Positions 1 through 8,234 of a DNA stretch of 64,000 bases are shown one piece after another. The notes beneath the pieces were generated by a model, which did no database searches, had not been told where the DNA came from, and was given only the letters and a program-made list of their open reading frames with translations. Position 1 is the stretch's first letter, and each line of letters starts with the position of its first letter. The stretch lies in contig NZ_PTIX01000001.1 of assembly GCF_002934265.1 (NCBI RefSeq), forward strand, positions 558,001-622,000, written 5' to 3'. Origin of the DNA: Actinokineospora auranticolor (lineage in GTDB: Bacteria; Actinomycetota; Actinomycetes; Mycobacteriales; Pseudonocardiaceae). The position numbers and the translations under genes were made by a program.

Positions 1-274
1 TCCACACGTCCCGCGGGTTCTCGGCGGCGATCAGGTCCTCCGCGCCGTCGGCCAGCCACCGCGCCCACTCGGCGGGTGGGCCGGGCTCGGCGGGCGGTTC
101 CTGGGTGAACTGCCCGGTGCGCACGATCCCGGCCGCCCGGCGGTGGGCCTGGCCGACGTGCGCGACGAGGTCGCGCACCCGCCACTCGGGGCAGGTCGGG
201 ACGGGGGCGTCGGGGTCGACGGCCGCCGCGGCGAGGGCGGCGGTCTGGTCGCGCAGGGCTGTGGCGAGGTCCAT
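1..274 (-). CDS. Mycothiol-dependent maleylpyruvate isomerase-like protein (partial)
   Basis: The first 91 residues are visible and the C-terminus lies beyond the window edge. The protein begins MDLATALRDQTAALAAAA and carries the CPEWRVRDLVAHVG segment typical of the N-terminal DinB-like helical domain of the mycothiol-dependent maleylpyruvate isomerase family; the His in LVAHVG is a usual metal ligand. These are small cytoplasmic thiol-transferase-like enzymes of actinobacteria, mostly of unknown substrate. The ATG at 274-272 is preceded by a strong GGGAGGAG ribosome site. It is divergent from the MerR gene and shares its operator region, so MerR control is likely. Confidence 0.75.
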   Translation of the reverse strand, partial: MDLATALRDQTAALAAAAVDPDAPVPTCPEWRVRDLVAHVGQAHRRAAGIVRTGQFTQEPPAEPGPPAEWARWLADGAEDLIAAENPRDVW

Positions 275-310
275 GGTGGTGCTCCTCCCGGTTCGGTTTC
301 CCCTACCGTA

Positions 311-335
311 GGAACTCCACCGGGGTGGAGGTTCC
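311..335. promoter_or_regulatory. Putative MerR operator between divergent genes
   Basis: An inverted repeat with arms 311-320 (GGAACTCCAC) and 325-335 (GTGGAGGTTCC) is perfect except for one extra G. It lies between the divergent isomerase-like and MerR genes. MerR-family regulators bind such repeats inside promoters. The right arm also contains the GGAGG ribosome site for the start at 337, so bound regulator would cover the translation signal region. Confidence 0.5.
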
Positions 336-336
336 A

Positions 337-1275
337 GTGACTGTGATCGGCGACACGTTGGGCATCGGTGACCTGGCGCGCCGCACGGGCGTGCCCGTCC
401 GCACCATCCGCTTCTACTGCGACGAGGGCGTCTTGGCGCCGGTGCGCAGCGCGGGCGGCCACCGCCGCTTCGCCCCGGACGCCGTCGGCAGGCTGGACCT
501 GGTCCGCCGCTTGCGGGCACTGGGCCTCGGCCTCCCGGTCATCACCGCGGTGCTGGCGGGGGAGCGGTCCCTGGCGGAGGCCATCGCCGCCGAACGGGCC
601 GGGCTGGACGTGGAGTTGGCGGCGATGGCCTGGCGCCGGGCGTCGTTGCGCGCGGTCGAGCAGGCGAGCCCCACCGAGCGCGCCGCCCGGTTGGCACTGC
701 TGGCCGCCGCCCACGACGGCCCCGCCGCGCACGACACCCTGGTCACCTTCTGGCGCGACCGCTTCACCAACCCCCTGCCGAGCGCCGCCATCGAGATGTT
801 CCTCGACGCGAGCGCCCCACCCCCGCCGCCGGAGCCGACCCCGGATCAGGTCGTCGCCTACGCGGGCATGGTCGCGGTAGTCGGCGACCACGCCCTGTCG
901 GCGGAACTGCGCTCCAGCGCCCACGCCAACCGCATGGTCATCACCGACGAGGCCGCGCTCCAGGACGGCGTCGGCCTGGCCTGCAAATCCGCCCTGCCCC
1001 GCGTCGTGGCGGGCGAGGCGCCGGGGCCGAGCCCGGAACTGGACCTGTTCATCGCCACCCACGCCGCCACCCGCCGCCGCCGCGACACGGAGTCCTTCCG
1101 CCGGGAACTGCTCGCCGATGTCGCGGTGGACCGCCACCCCCGGATGCGCCGCTACTGGGCGAACGTCCGAGTGGTCACCGAGGTCCCCGCCGCCCTCGGC
1201 GAGGCCCACACCTGGCTGCTGGACTCCCTGGCCCACACCCTGGAGGGCGACCCGCGCCAACGGGAAGCCAGGTAG
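337..1275 (+). CDS. MerR-family transcriptional regulator
   Basis: This 312-residue protein opens with a MerR winged helix-turn-helix (IGDLARRTGVPVRTIRFYCD, then the second wing HRRFAPDAV) followed by the usual RLRALGLGL dimerisation start. The remaining two thirds is a long helical Ala/Arg-rich effector domain that I cannot assign to a ligand; it is much longer than in minimal metal-sensing MerRs and has no cysteine cluster, so a small organic ligand is more likely than a metal. I chose GTG 337, which has GGAGG five bases upstream, over GTG 325, which lies inside the operator. Confidence 0.8.
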   Translation: MTVIGDTLGIGDLARRTGVPVRTIRFYCDEGVLAPVRSAGGHRRFAPDAVGRLDLVRRLRALGLGLPVITAVLAGERSLAEAIAAERAGLDVELAAMAWRRASLRAVEQASPTERAARLALLAAAHDGPAAHDTLVTFWRDRFTNPLPSAAIEMFLDASAPPPPPEPTPDQVVAYAGMVAVVGDHALSAELRSSAHANRMVITDEAALQDGVGLACKSALPRVVAGEAPGPSPELDLFIATHAATRRRRDTESFRRELLADVAVDRHPRMRRYWANVRVVTEVPAALGEAHTWLLDSLAHTLEGDPRQREAR

Positions 1276-1303
1276 TCCCACCGCGACCGGGCTACCACTG
1301 TCC

Positions 1304-1771
1304 CTAGTGGACTCGTGTTTGTTCGGTCCGGTGGCGCATGATCTCGTTGGCCCGGCGGGCGAAGTCGAGCAGCAACGCCTGTTGTTCGACCGGGTACCCC
1401 GCCACCAGCGCCGCGTAGGCGGTCCCGAGTTCGTCGAAGACCGCCCGCAGGTGCGCGTACGCGCCGTCGGGGACGAGTTCGACGAGTACCTTCCGTCGGT
1501 CCGCGGTGTCCCGTTGGCGTCGGACGAAGCCCGCCTTCTCCATCCGGTCGACCACCGCCGTGATGGCCCCGCCCCGGGACAGGCCCATCCGGGTCGCGAG
1601 GTGGCCCGCCGGCATCGGTCCCTCGTTGTCCAACACCGCCAGGCAGTGCACGTCCGTGACGTGGATGCCCGCTCGGCTCGCGACAGCGGCGTGGAACAGC
1701 ACCGCGTGGTTGGCGGCCAGGCGGTGCTCGGCGCGTAACGCGTCGACCAGGTCGGTGGGTGATGTGAGCAT
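1304..1771 (-). CDS. MarR-family transcriptional regulator
   Basis: This 155-residue protein has the MarR layout: an N-terminal dimer helix, then a winged helix (HLATRMGLSRGGAITAVVDR as recognition region, then EKAGFVRRQRDTADRRKVLVEL as wing). It lies 88 bases downstream of, and in the same direction as, the MFS exporter that ends the peptide-ligase operon. An inverted repeat sits directly upstream of its start, so it probably autoregulates and may also control the exporter operon. The Ser-Arg-Gly-Gly-Ala recognition helix lacks cysteine, so oxidant sensing through the helix is unlikely. Confidence 0.85.
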   Translation of the reverse strand: MLTSPTDLVDALRAEHRLAANHAVLFHAAVASRAGIHVTDVHCLAVLDNEGPMPAGHLATRMGLSRGGAITAVVDRMEKAGFVRRQRDTADRRKVLVELVPDGAYAHLRAVFDELGTAYAALVAGYPVEQQALLLDFARRANEIMRHRTEQTRVH

Positions 1772-1779
1772 CCCAACCC

Positions 1780-1794
1780 TCTCTGAGATAGAGA
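1780..1794. promoter_or_regulatory. Putative MarR operator
   Basis: TCTCT-GAGAT-AGAGA is a perfect 5-bp-arm inverted repeat with a 5-base spacer, 8 bases upstream of the MarR ATG. Position and symmetry suit autoregulation. Confidence 0.4.
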
Positions 1795-1859
1795 GAGTAC
1801 AAGGTCGTTCTACTCCCTCGCGGTGACACCGCTCGGCAGCGTAACTCGCGGGTGGGTGC

Positions 1860-3092
1860 TCAGACGAGCACCGCCTGCCGCGCCGACCCGGCTCGGCGGC
1901 GGATGGTCGGGCGGAGCAGCAGCTGCCCGGTGGCGCCCGCCAGGCCCGTGCCGAGGCAGGTCAACCACAGGGTGGTGCTGCCGAAGTCGTGCAGCAGCCA
2001 GGTGCCCGCCAGCGGTCCCAGCATGTTGGCCGCCGACCACGCGACACCGTGCACGCCGTTGTAGCGGCCGCGCAGTTCGGGCGGTGACAGGTCGGCCACG
2101 ATGGTCTGGGCGACGGTCATGAACACCACCTCGCCGACCGTCCACACCGCGACGGACGCCATGTACTGCCACGTCACCCCGGCCAGGGTGGCCAAGCCGA
2201 AACCCGCGCCCAGCAGCGCCATCCCGACGGCCACGACCCGGCTGTGGTCGCGGGCGGCGAGGGGGCCGACGATGAGGGGTTGCAGGACCAGGACGATCAC
2301 GCCGTTGATGCCGATCGCGAGTCCGTAGTCCGAAGGGGACAGACCCGTGGCGCCCATGGCCAGGGGCAGGGTCGTGATGGACTGCACGTGGACCGCCGCG
2401 AACGCGAACACCACCAGCGTGTACGCGACCATCGTGCCGTCCTTCAGCACGGTCAGGTACGAGCCGGTGTGCGCGGGGGGCCGCGCCGCGGTCTTCGGCA
2501 CCGCCCGCCAGATCAACACCGCGAACACCAGGCAGGTGAGCGCGTTGGCCAGGAACAGCAGGTAGAAGCCCTCCCTGGCCAGCGCGCCGCCGATCACCAT
2601 GGCGATGGCGAAGCCCATGTTGACCGCCCAGTAGAGCAACCCGAACGCGCGCGGCTGGTCCCTCGACGGGACGACGTCCGACACCGCCGCGGCCGACGCG
2701 GGCCGGTACATGTCCATCGTCGCCCCGACCGCGAACACCGCGACCACGATGCCCGCCAACGACTCCGCGTAGCCGAGCGCGACCAGCGACAGCGCCGCCG
2801 CGACCATGCCGCCGGTCAGCGTCGCCCGCCGCCCGATCCGGTCGGCCAACCAGCCGCCGAGCAGGTGCGAGACGAACGACCCGCAGCCGAACACGACCAG
2901 CACCACGCCGACGGTGATCAGCGGGAGGTGGCGGACCCCGGTCAGGTAGAGCGCCAGGAACGGCTCCACCATGGTGCCCAGGCGGTTCACCAGCGTCCCG
3001 CCCCACAACACCCAGAACTGCCGGGGCAGCCCGCCGACCTGCGCGACCACCCACCCCCGAACACCACGACGCCGCGTGGATTCCCCCGACAT
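1860..3092 (-). CDS. MFS drug/metabolite exporter
   Basis: This 410-residue integral membrane protein has about 12 hydrophobic segments and the MFS motif A in the loop after helix 2 (GGWLADRIGRRATLTGG). It fits the DHA-type proton antiporters, which export small molecules from the cytoplasmic membrane. It starts 17 bases after the methyltransferase stop, so it is the fourth gene of the operon beginning at 6497. The natural inference is that it exports the product made by the ligase, aminotransferase and methyltransferase. The C-terminus is short and basic. The substrate cannot be read from sequence. Confidence 0.88.
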   Translation of the reverse strand: MSGESTRRRGVRGWVVAQVGGLPRQFWVLWGGTLVNRLGTMVEPFLALYLTGVRHLPLITVGVVLVVFGCGSFVSHLLGGWLADRIGRRATLTGGMVAAALSLVALGYAESLAGIVVAVFAVGATMDMYRPASAAAVSDVVPSRDQPRAFGLLYWAVNMGFAIAMVIGGALAREGFYLLFLANALTCLVFAVLIWRAVPKTAARPPAHTGSYLTVLKDGTMVAYTLVVFAFAAVHVQSITTLPLAMGATGLSPSDYGLAIGINGVIVLVLQPLIVGPLAARDHSRVVAVGMALLGAGFGLATLAGVTWQYMASVAVWTVGEVVFMTVAQTIVADLSPPELRGRYNGVHGVAWSAANMLGPLAGTWLLHDFGSTTLWLTCLGTGLAGATGQLLLRPTIRRRAGSARQAVLV

Positions 3093-3109
3093 CCGCCCCT
3101 ACTCCCCGG

Positions 3110-4165
3110 TCACGCGGGCGAACCACTGCCCGCGGTCCGCGAGTGCGGCAGGCGCGGGGCGGTGGTCAGTTCGAAGATCGCGCTGTAGGCGATGTCGAGC
3201 GGGTGGAAACCGGTGAGGTTCCAGGGAGTCTTGGCGAACAGGGTGCGCCATTCCTCGATCGACGGGATGTGCTGGCCCATCATGGCGTGGGTGTACTCGA
3301 AGCCGAGGGTGAAGATCGGCGTGTCCGGGTGCGTCAGGCGCTCGGAGCGGTAGGTGTCGGCCAGCAGGAACGTCCGGGCGTCCGGGAACGCGGCCCGGAT
3401 GCCGGTCAGCGCGCGGACGCAGTCGTCCGCGGGCCACAGGTCGTGGCCGAGGAAGAACGAGAACACCAGGTCGTACCCGGCGAACCGGTCCGCGGCCAGC
3501 CGGGAGATGTCCTCGTGGACGATCTCGACGCGGTCCTCGACGCCCGCCGCGCGCACCGCGGCGCGGGCGACCTCCACCGCCGCCGGGTTGACCTCGACAC
3601 CGAGGTACCGGCCCGCGGGCCGGGCCAGCGCCAGGCGGATCAGCCGGTTCGCGCTGCCGCAGCCGAGGTCGGCGGCGGTGGTGAACTCGCACTCGTCCAG
3701 CACGGCGTCGAACCGCGGGTCGACGAACTGCGCGCCGTAGTCCTTGCCCGCCCTGGCGATGACCCCGCCGTCGCGCACCGACGTCGACGGGTCCGCCGCG
3801 GCCAGGACACCCGCCTCGGACAGCATCCGCCCGTAGCCGCCGACCAGCCACAAGAAGTAGCCCTTGTTCTCCCACACGTCCTCGAACGCCGGTCCGCGCG
3901 ACACCTGGGTGTCCATACAGGACACAGCGTCGAGGTGGGCCAGCGCGGCGACGATGGCGCGCACCGGAGCCACCCGCACCCCGTGCCGCGCGGCGAACTC
4001 CTCGACCTCCACGAACGGGCCGTCCGCCAACTCGCGCAACAGCCCCAGGTCGAAGGCCGCCGCGATCGCCGACGACGCGACGGCGCCGTTGAACGCCTCC
4101 CGCGCGGTCAGCCGACTGCCGCGCGCATCGGCGGTGGTATGCGAAAAACTGGTCTGGGTACTCAC
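3110..4165 (-). CDS. SAM-dependent methyltransferase, keto-acid C-methyltransferase-like
   Basis: This 351-residue class I methyltransferase has an N-terminal helical dimerisation region (about 20-85) followed by a Rossmann domain with motif I AADLGCGSANRLI around residues 164-176 and the acidic residue after strand 2 (GVEVNPAA). The C-terminal part, with H241, H293 and H299 and an EYTHAMMGQHIPSIEEW block, resembles the alpha-keto acid C-methyltransferases (MrsA, SgvM and DptI type), in which histidines help hold the keto acid; this assignment is from memory of family features. The GTG start overlaps the aminotransferase stop as GTGA, so the two are translationally coupled. An O-methyltransferase function remains possible. 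Confidence 0.72.
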   Translation of the reverse strand: MSTQTSFSHTTADARGSRLTAREAFNGAVASSAIAAAFDLGLLRELADGPFVEVEEFAARHGVRVAPVRAIVAALAHLDAVSCMDTQVSRGPAFEDVWENKGYFLWLVGGYGRMLSEAGVLAAADPSTSVRDGGVIARAGKDYGAQFVDPRFDAVLDECEFTTAADLGCGSANRLIRLALARPAGRYLGVEVNPAAVEVARAAVRAAGVEDRVEIVHEDISRLAADRFAGYDLVFSFFLGHDLWPADDCVRALTGIRAAFPDARTFLLADTYRSERLTHPDTPIFTLGFEYTHAMMGQHIPSIEEWRTLFAKTPWNLTGFHPLDIAYSAIFELTTAPRLPHSRTAGSGSPA

Positions 4166-5211
4166 CGTTCTCCCACTCCACGAAGAATCGTCTCGAGGTC
4201 GCGCAGGAACGCGCGCACCTGCTCCACCCGGCCGACCGACACCCGCAGGTGGTCCGCGAGCCCCAGGTCGGCGGTGTCCCGCACCAACACCCCGAGCGCC
4301 CGCAGGGCCACCGCGACCCGGGACGCGACCCCGGGCAGCCGGATCAGCACGAAGTTGGTCCGGGACGGCACGTACGCCACCCCCAGGGCGTCCAGGCCCG
4401 CGCACAGCACCGCGCGCGTCGAGTCGTTCTCGCGCCTGCTCAGCTCGACGAACTCCTGGTCGGCCAACGCGCGCACGGCCGCCGCCTGCGCGAACCGGTT
4501 GACGTGGAACGGGAACGCGCCCTGCAACGCGGTCACCCGCGCCACGACCGCCGGGTCGCCGACCAGGTACCCGACCCGCAGGGCGCCCAGCCCGTACGCC
4601 TTGGAGAACGTCCGCAGCACGCACACGTTGTGCCCCGACGCCGCGTGCGGCAGCGCCGACTCGAACTCCCCGGGCGGCACGTACTCCCCGTACGCCTCGT
4701 CGAACACCACGACCGCGTCGTACCGCCGAGCCGCCTTGCACAGGGACCGCACCGACGCGGCCGACAGCACGGTCCCGGTCGGGTTGAGCGGGTTGCACAC
4801 GAAGGCCAACCCGACCCCGTCGGCGAACGACTCGGCCATCCGGTCGGCGTCGAGGTCGTAGCCGCGCAGCGGTTGCGCCACGTACGGGACCCCGGCGGCC
4901 CGCAGGCTCCGCGCGTAGCTCTGGAACGTCCGCGCGCTGACCGCCGCCGGACGGGGATCGGCGCGCCACGCCAGCGCCAGCATCAGGATGACCTCGTCGA
5001 CCCCGTTGCCGACCGCCACCCGGTCCGGTCCGACCACGGCGTGCCGCGCGATCGCCCCGATGAGGTCGGTGTGCGCGGGGTCGGGGTACCGGTTGACCGA
5101 CCGCAGTTCCGCTTCCACCGCGGCCACGGCCTGCGGGCTCGCCCCCAGCGGGTTCTCGTTGTAGTGCAGGCGGACCGGCTCGGCCGTGACCGCCGGGGAC
5201 TCGACCGGCAT
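4162..5211 (-). CDS. HisC-like class I/II PLP aminotransferase
   Basis: This 349-residue fold-type I aminotransferase shows the histidinol-phosphate aminotransferase signature set: LHYNENPLGASP near the N-terminus, NPLNPTGT at 140-147, FDEAYGEY at 170-177, and the PLP lysine K204 in RTFSKAYGLGALRVGY with R212 for phosphate. Its neighbours are an ATP-grasp ligase and a methyltransferase rather than his genes, so it probably interconverts an amino acid and its keto acid for modification instead of making histidine. The ATG overlaps the ligase stop (TGATG), and its own stop overlaps the methyltransferase start. Confidence 0.82.
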   Translation of the reverse strand: MPVESPAVTAEPVRLHYNENPLGASPQAVAAVEAELRSVNRYPDPAHTDLIGAIARHAVVGPDRVAVGNGVDEVILMLALAWRADPRPAAVSARTFQSYARSLRAAGVPYVAQPLRGYDLDADRMAESFADGVGLAFVCNPLNPTGTVLSAASVRSLCKAARRYDAVVVFDEAYGEYVPPGEFESALPHAASGHNVCVLRTFSKAYGLGALRVGYLVGDPAVVARVTALQGAFPFHVNRFAQAAAVRALADQEFVELSRRENDSTRAVLCAGLDALGVAYVPSRTNFVLIRLPGVASRVAVALRALGVLVRDTADLGLADHLRVSVGRVEQVRAFLRDLETILRGVGER

Positions 5212-6497
5212 CACGGCTCCATGACCGCGCGCAGGGTCTGCTGGGCGCGCGTCAGGGTGTCCGCCAGGCCCGCGTGGGTGGGGCCGGTGGCGAGGATGTG
5301 CGCGAACATCACGCTGGGGTTGCGCGGGAAACCCTCCGGCACGTACTGGCCCTCGCGCATCACCCACCTGATGTCCCGCACCCCGGGCATGGCCCGGACC
5401 TCGGCCTCCCCCTCGAAGCGGGCGATCCGGCCGGTCCCGACGACCGGGACGCTGGTGAACCCGGCGTGGCCCGTGGTGGTCGGGTGGGTGGGCGCGGTGA
5501 TGCCGCGACCGGTCACCGCGCTGAAGTACTGCTCCGGCCCCCACACCCCGCCCGCCAGGTGCAGGGACTCCTGCACGAACAGGCTCGGCCCGCCGATCCG
5601 CCCGTTCACCTCGATGATCTTCGGACCGGCCGGCGAGATCCGGAACTCCACGTGCGCCGCGCCGACCGTGGCGCCGCTCGCGCGCAGGGCGCGGACGGTG
5701 ATGTCCTCCAACTCCCGCTGCGTCGCCGCGGGCAGGTGCGTGGGGCTGACGAACACCGTCTCGGCGAAGTACGGCTCGGCCCAGACCTGCGGCTTGTCGA
5801 TGTAGCCGAGGAAGGTGTGCGCGTCTTCGGTGTAGACGACGTCGAGGGACAGCTCGAAGCCCTCGACGTACTCCTGCAGCAGCACGCCGTGCGCGCCCGG
5901 GTAGAACAGCAGCGAGCCGACGTTGGGCACGGCGGTGTCGCCCGCGCCGAAGGTGGCCTCGGTGAACAGGCCCGCGATCATCCGGTACCCGGCGACCAGG
6001 GCGTCCCGGTCGTTGACCTTGACCACACCCTGGCTGGCCGCGCTGGCCTGCGGTTTCATCACCAGCGGGTACCCGATGCGCTCGCCCGCGGCGACGGCTT
6101 CGGCCTCGCTGGTGGCCAACGCGGTCAGCGGCACGGGCAGACCCGCGGCGGAGAGGACCTGCCAGCTGCGGTACTTGTCGCGCATGTTCCGCACGGCCTC
6201 GCGGGAGTTGCCGGGCAGGCCCAGCTCGTCGCACACCGCGGCGGCGGCGTGGATGCTGCCGTCGAACACGCACGCGACGGCGTCCACCCGGCCACCGTCG
6301 TCGAGGTACCGCTTGACCGCGTGCACCACGGCGTCCTCGTCGGTGGCGGACGCGGGGAGGAAGTCGTCGTACAGCGCACCGTCGGCGGGTGGGCGCTCGT
6401 CCACCAGGGCCACGCGCAGGCCCATCTTCCTGGGTGTCTCCAGCAGTTCCGGGCGGAACCCGGCGGAGACGACGAGCACGTTGCTGCTTTCCTGCAT
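5211..6497 (-). CDS. ATP-grasp amino acid/dipeptide ligase
   Basis: This 428-residue ATP-grasp enzyme has a preATP-grasp domain (1-105), K108 and K148 as nucleotide-binding lysines, a flexible small-residue loop ASAASQG (151-157), the hinge LLQEYVEGFELSLD (206-219), and magnesium ligands E284 and E296/N298 in VEFRISPAG...IIEVNGRIGG. This layout fits L-amino acid ligases and carnosine synthase or BacD-like enzymes, which join two amino acids through an acyl phosphate. I chose ATG 6497 because GGGGGA lies just upstream. It is the first gene of a coupled four-gene operon with an aminotransferase, a methyltransferase and an exporter. The substrates are unknown. Confidence 0.82.
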   Translation of the reverse strand: MQESSNVLVVSAGFRPELLETPRKMGLRVALVDERPPADGALYDDFLPASATDEDAVVHAVKRYLDDGGRVDAVACVFDGSIHAAAAVCDELGLPGNSREAVRNMRDKYRSWQVLSAAGLPVPLTALATSEAEAVAAGERIGYPLVMKPQASAASQGVVKVNDRDALVAGYRMIAGLFTEATFGAGDTAVPNVGSLLFYPGAHGVLLQEYVEGFELSLDVVYTEDAHTFLGYIDKPQVWAEPYFAETVFVSPTHLPAATQRELEDITVRALRASGATVGAAHVEFRISPAGPKIIEVNGRIGGPSLFVQESLHLAGGVWGPEQYFSAVTGRGITAPTHPTTTGHAGFTSVPVVGTGRIARFEGEAEVRAMPGVRDIRWVMREGQYVPEGFPRNPSVMFAHILATGPTHAGLADTLTRAQQTLRAVMEP

Positions 6498-6572
6498 CAA
6501 TCCCCCAACATGGTGAACGGTCCATTTTGGACAGATGGCCTCGGCGCGGGAATCCACGCGGCCCCCGGGGAA

Positions 6573-6601
6573 TTCCTACGCCCGGTCCGGTGGGGAGTCA
6601 A
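6573..6601 (-). promoter_or_regulatory. Putative promoter of the ATP-grasp operon
   Basis: Read on the minus strand, TTGACT (6601-6596) and TAGGAA (6578-6573) are separated by exactly 17 bases, giving a leader of about 70 bases before the ligase ATG. This is pattern evidence only. Confidence 0.4.
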
Positions 6602-6872
6602 GCAGTCGTGAAGCAACGCCTTAATCGTCCGATGGTATGAACGATCGGCGCTGGTCACGTCGCCGGTGCTGGAGTATGGCCGTCCGAAAATCGCGAGGTC
6701 GAACCCTTTTCGCTGGCCGTGCCCCGGCCGTCGACGTTCCCGAATGGGCAACCCTCGATGTCCATTCCGGCGTCCGGTCGTCGGTATTTGCGGGAATGGA
6801 CGATCGAATTTGCGCTGACGGGTGAACCCGGTTTGGGCGCACCGCCGGGCGCCGGTGGGGCATGATGCCCGG
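6602..6872. other. Intergenic stretch, less GC-rich, no convincing gene
   Basis: With the promoter and leader next to it, 6498-6872 is a 375-base gene-free stretch between divergent transcription units. This part is visibly richer in A and T than its surroundings (for example around 6610-6640 and 6780-6815), as expected of a regulatory region. A 62-codon open frame starting at 6637 has no family resemblance, so I do not call it. Confidence 0.4.
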
Positions 6873-7220
6873 GTGACCGTGCGCCGAGTCGTCCCCGACC
6901 TCGCCAGCGCCTCCCTGGCCGAGGCGACCCGCTTCTACACCCGCGTGCTGGGCATGGAGGTGGTCATGGACCACGGTTGGATCGTGACCATGGCCCAACC
7001 GGACAACCCGGAGGTCCAACTGAGCCTGATGACCCACGACGCCACCGCCGGGGTCATCCCCGTGGCCTCCATCCAGGTCGACGACGTGGACGCCGCCTAC
7101 CGCGAAGCCGTGGCCTCCGGCGCCGAGATCGTCCACCCGCTGACCGACGAGCCCTGGGGCGTCCGCCGCTTCTTCGTCCGCGACCCGGACGGCAACGTCG
7201 TCAACGTCCTCAGCCACTGA
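6873..7220 (+). CDS. VOC-family (glyoxalase/bleomycin-resistance-like) protein
   Basis: This 115-residue single-domain vicinal oxygen chelate protein runs from MTVRRVVPDLASASL, through FYTRVLGMEVV and a VASIQVDDVDAAYREAVASG segment, to the characteristic end RFFVRDPDGNVVNVLSH. Family members are lyases, dioxygenases or binding-type resistance proteins that work as dimers of beta-alpha-beta-beta-beta modules. The short length is normal. I start at GTG 6873 because it gives the standard N-terminus; no strong ribosome site is seen. It probably stands alone, with its own promoter in the A/T-rich gap upstream. Confidence 0.8.
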   Translation: MTVRRVVPDLASASLAEATRFYTRVLGMEVVMDHGWIVTMAQPDNPEVQLSLMTHDATAGVIPVASIQVDDVDAAYREAVASGAEIVHPLTDEPWGVRRFFVRDPDGNVVNVLSH

Positions 7221-7310
7221 CCACTCGGGCCACCTCGGGCTTGCCGGATCGGCAAGAAGGTTTGCGCTCGTCGCCGGGTGTGCCGCACGGTGGTCGCGGA
7301 GGTGGTCAAG

Positions 7311-8231
7311 GTGACCGAGTTCGAGGTCGTTGTGGTCGGCGGCGGCGCCGCGGGTCTGAGCGGGGCGTTGATGTTGGCGCGGGCCAGGCGCTCGGTGGTG
7401 GTCGTGGACGCGGGGGAGCCGCGGAACGCGCCCGCGTCCGGCGTGCACGGGTTGCTGGGATTCGACGGGATCGCACCCGGCGAGCTGCTGGCGCGCGGTC
7501 GCGCGGAGGTCCGGCGCTACGGCGGCCTGCTGGAGCGCGGGTTGGTGGAGAGCGCGGTCCGGGACGCCGACGGGTTCGCGGTCGGGTTGGCCGACGGGCG
7601 CGTGCTGCGGGCCCGTCGGCTGCTGGTGACCACCGGCCTGGTCGACGAGCTCCCCGACATCCCCGGTCTGCGCGCGCGGTGGGGGCGGGACGTGGTGCAC
7701 TGCCCGTACTGCCACGGCTGGGAGATCCGCGACCAGGCGGTCGGCGTGCTCGCGACCGGTCCGATGTCGGCGCACCAGGCGCTGCTGTTCTCCCAGTGGT
7801 CCGGCGATGTCCGGTACTTCACCCGGGACCAGGCCCTGACCGACGAGCAGGCCCGGCAGTTGGCGGTCCGGGGAGTCCAGGTTGTCGAAGGCGAGGTTGC
7901 CGGTCTGGAGGTCGTCGGCGACCGGCTGACCGGTGTCCGGCTGGCGGACGGCACGGTCGTCGCGCGGGACGCCGTGGCCGTGGCGTCGCGGATGGTGGCG
8001 CGGGCCGGGTTCCTCGCCGGTCTCGGCCTGCGCGCCACCGAGCACCCGATGGGCGAGCGGGTGGCGGCCGACCAGGTCGGGCGCACGGCCGTGCCCGGGG
8101 TGTGGGTCGCGGGCAACGTCACCGACCCGTCCGCCCAGGTCGGCGCCGCCGCGGCGGCGGGCGCGCTGGCCGCCGCGCACCTCAACGCCGACCTGATCAC
8201 CGCCGACCTGGTCGCGGCGGGCGTCGGCTGA
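7311..8231 (+). CDS. Thioredoxin-reductase-like NAD(P)/FAD oxidoreductase
   Basis: This 306-residue flavoprotein has the FAD-binding VVVGGGAAGLSGAL near residues 7-20, the redox pair CPYC at 131-134, and a C-terminal FAD closing motif GVWVAGNVTD. It matches the short pyridine nucleotide-disulfide reductases related to TrxB, or to the dithiol oxidases of natural-product pathways (HlmI/GliT type). The expected second glycine motif for NADPH reads GVLATGPMSAHQA and is degenerate, which favours an oxygen-using dithiol oxidase over a true thioredoxin reductase; this is inference. GTG 7311 has GGAGGT upstream. No thioredoxin gene is adjacent. Confidence 0.82.
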   Translation: MTEFEVVVVGGGAAGLSGALMLARARRSVVVVDAGEPRNAPASGVHGLLGFDGIAPGELLARGRAEVRRYGGLLERGLVESAVRDADGFAVGLADGRVLRARRLLVTTGLVDELPDIPGLRARWGRDVVHCPYCHGWEIRDQAVGVLATGPMSAHQALLFSQWSGDVRYFTRDQALTDEQARQLAVRGVQVVEGEVAGLEVVGDRLTGVRLADGTVVARDAVAVASRMVARAGFLAGLGLRATEHPMGERVAADQVGRTAVPGVWVAGNVTDPSAQVGAAAAAGALAAAHLNADLITADLVAAGVG

Positions 8232-8234
8232 GGC

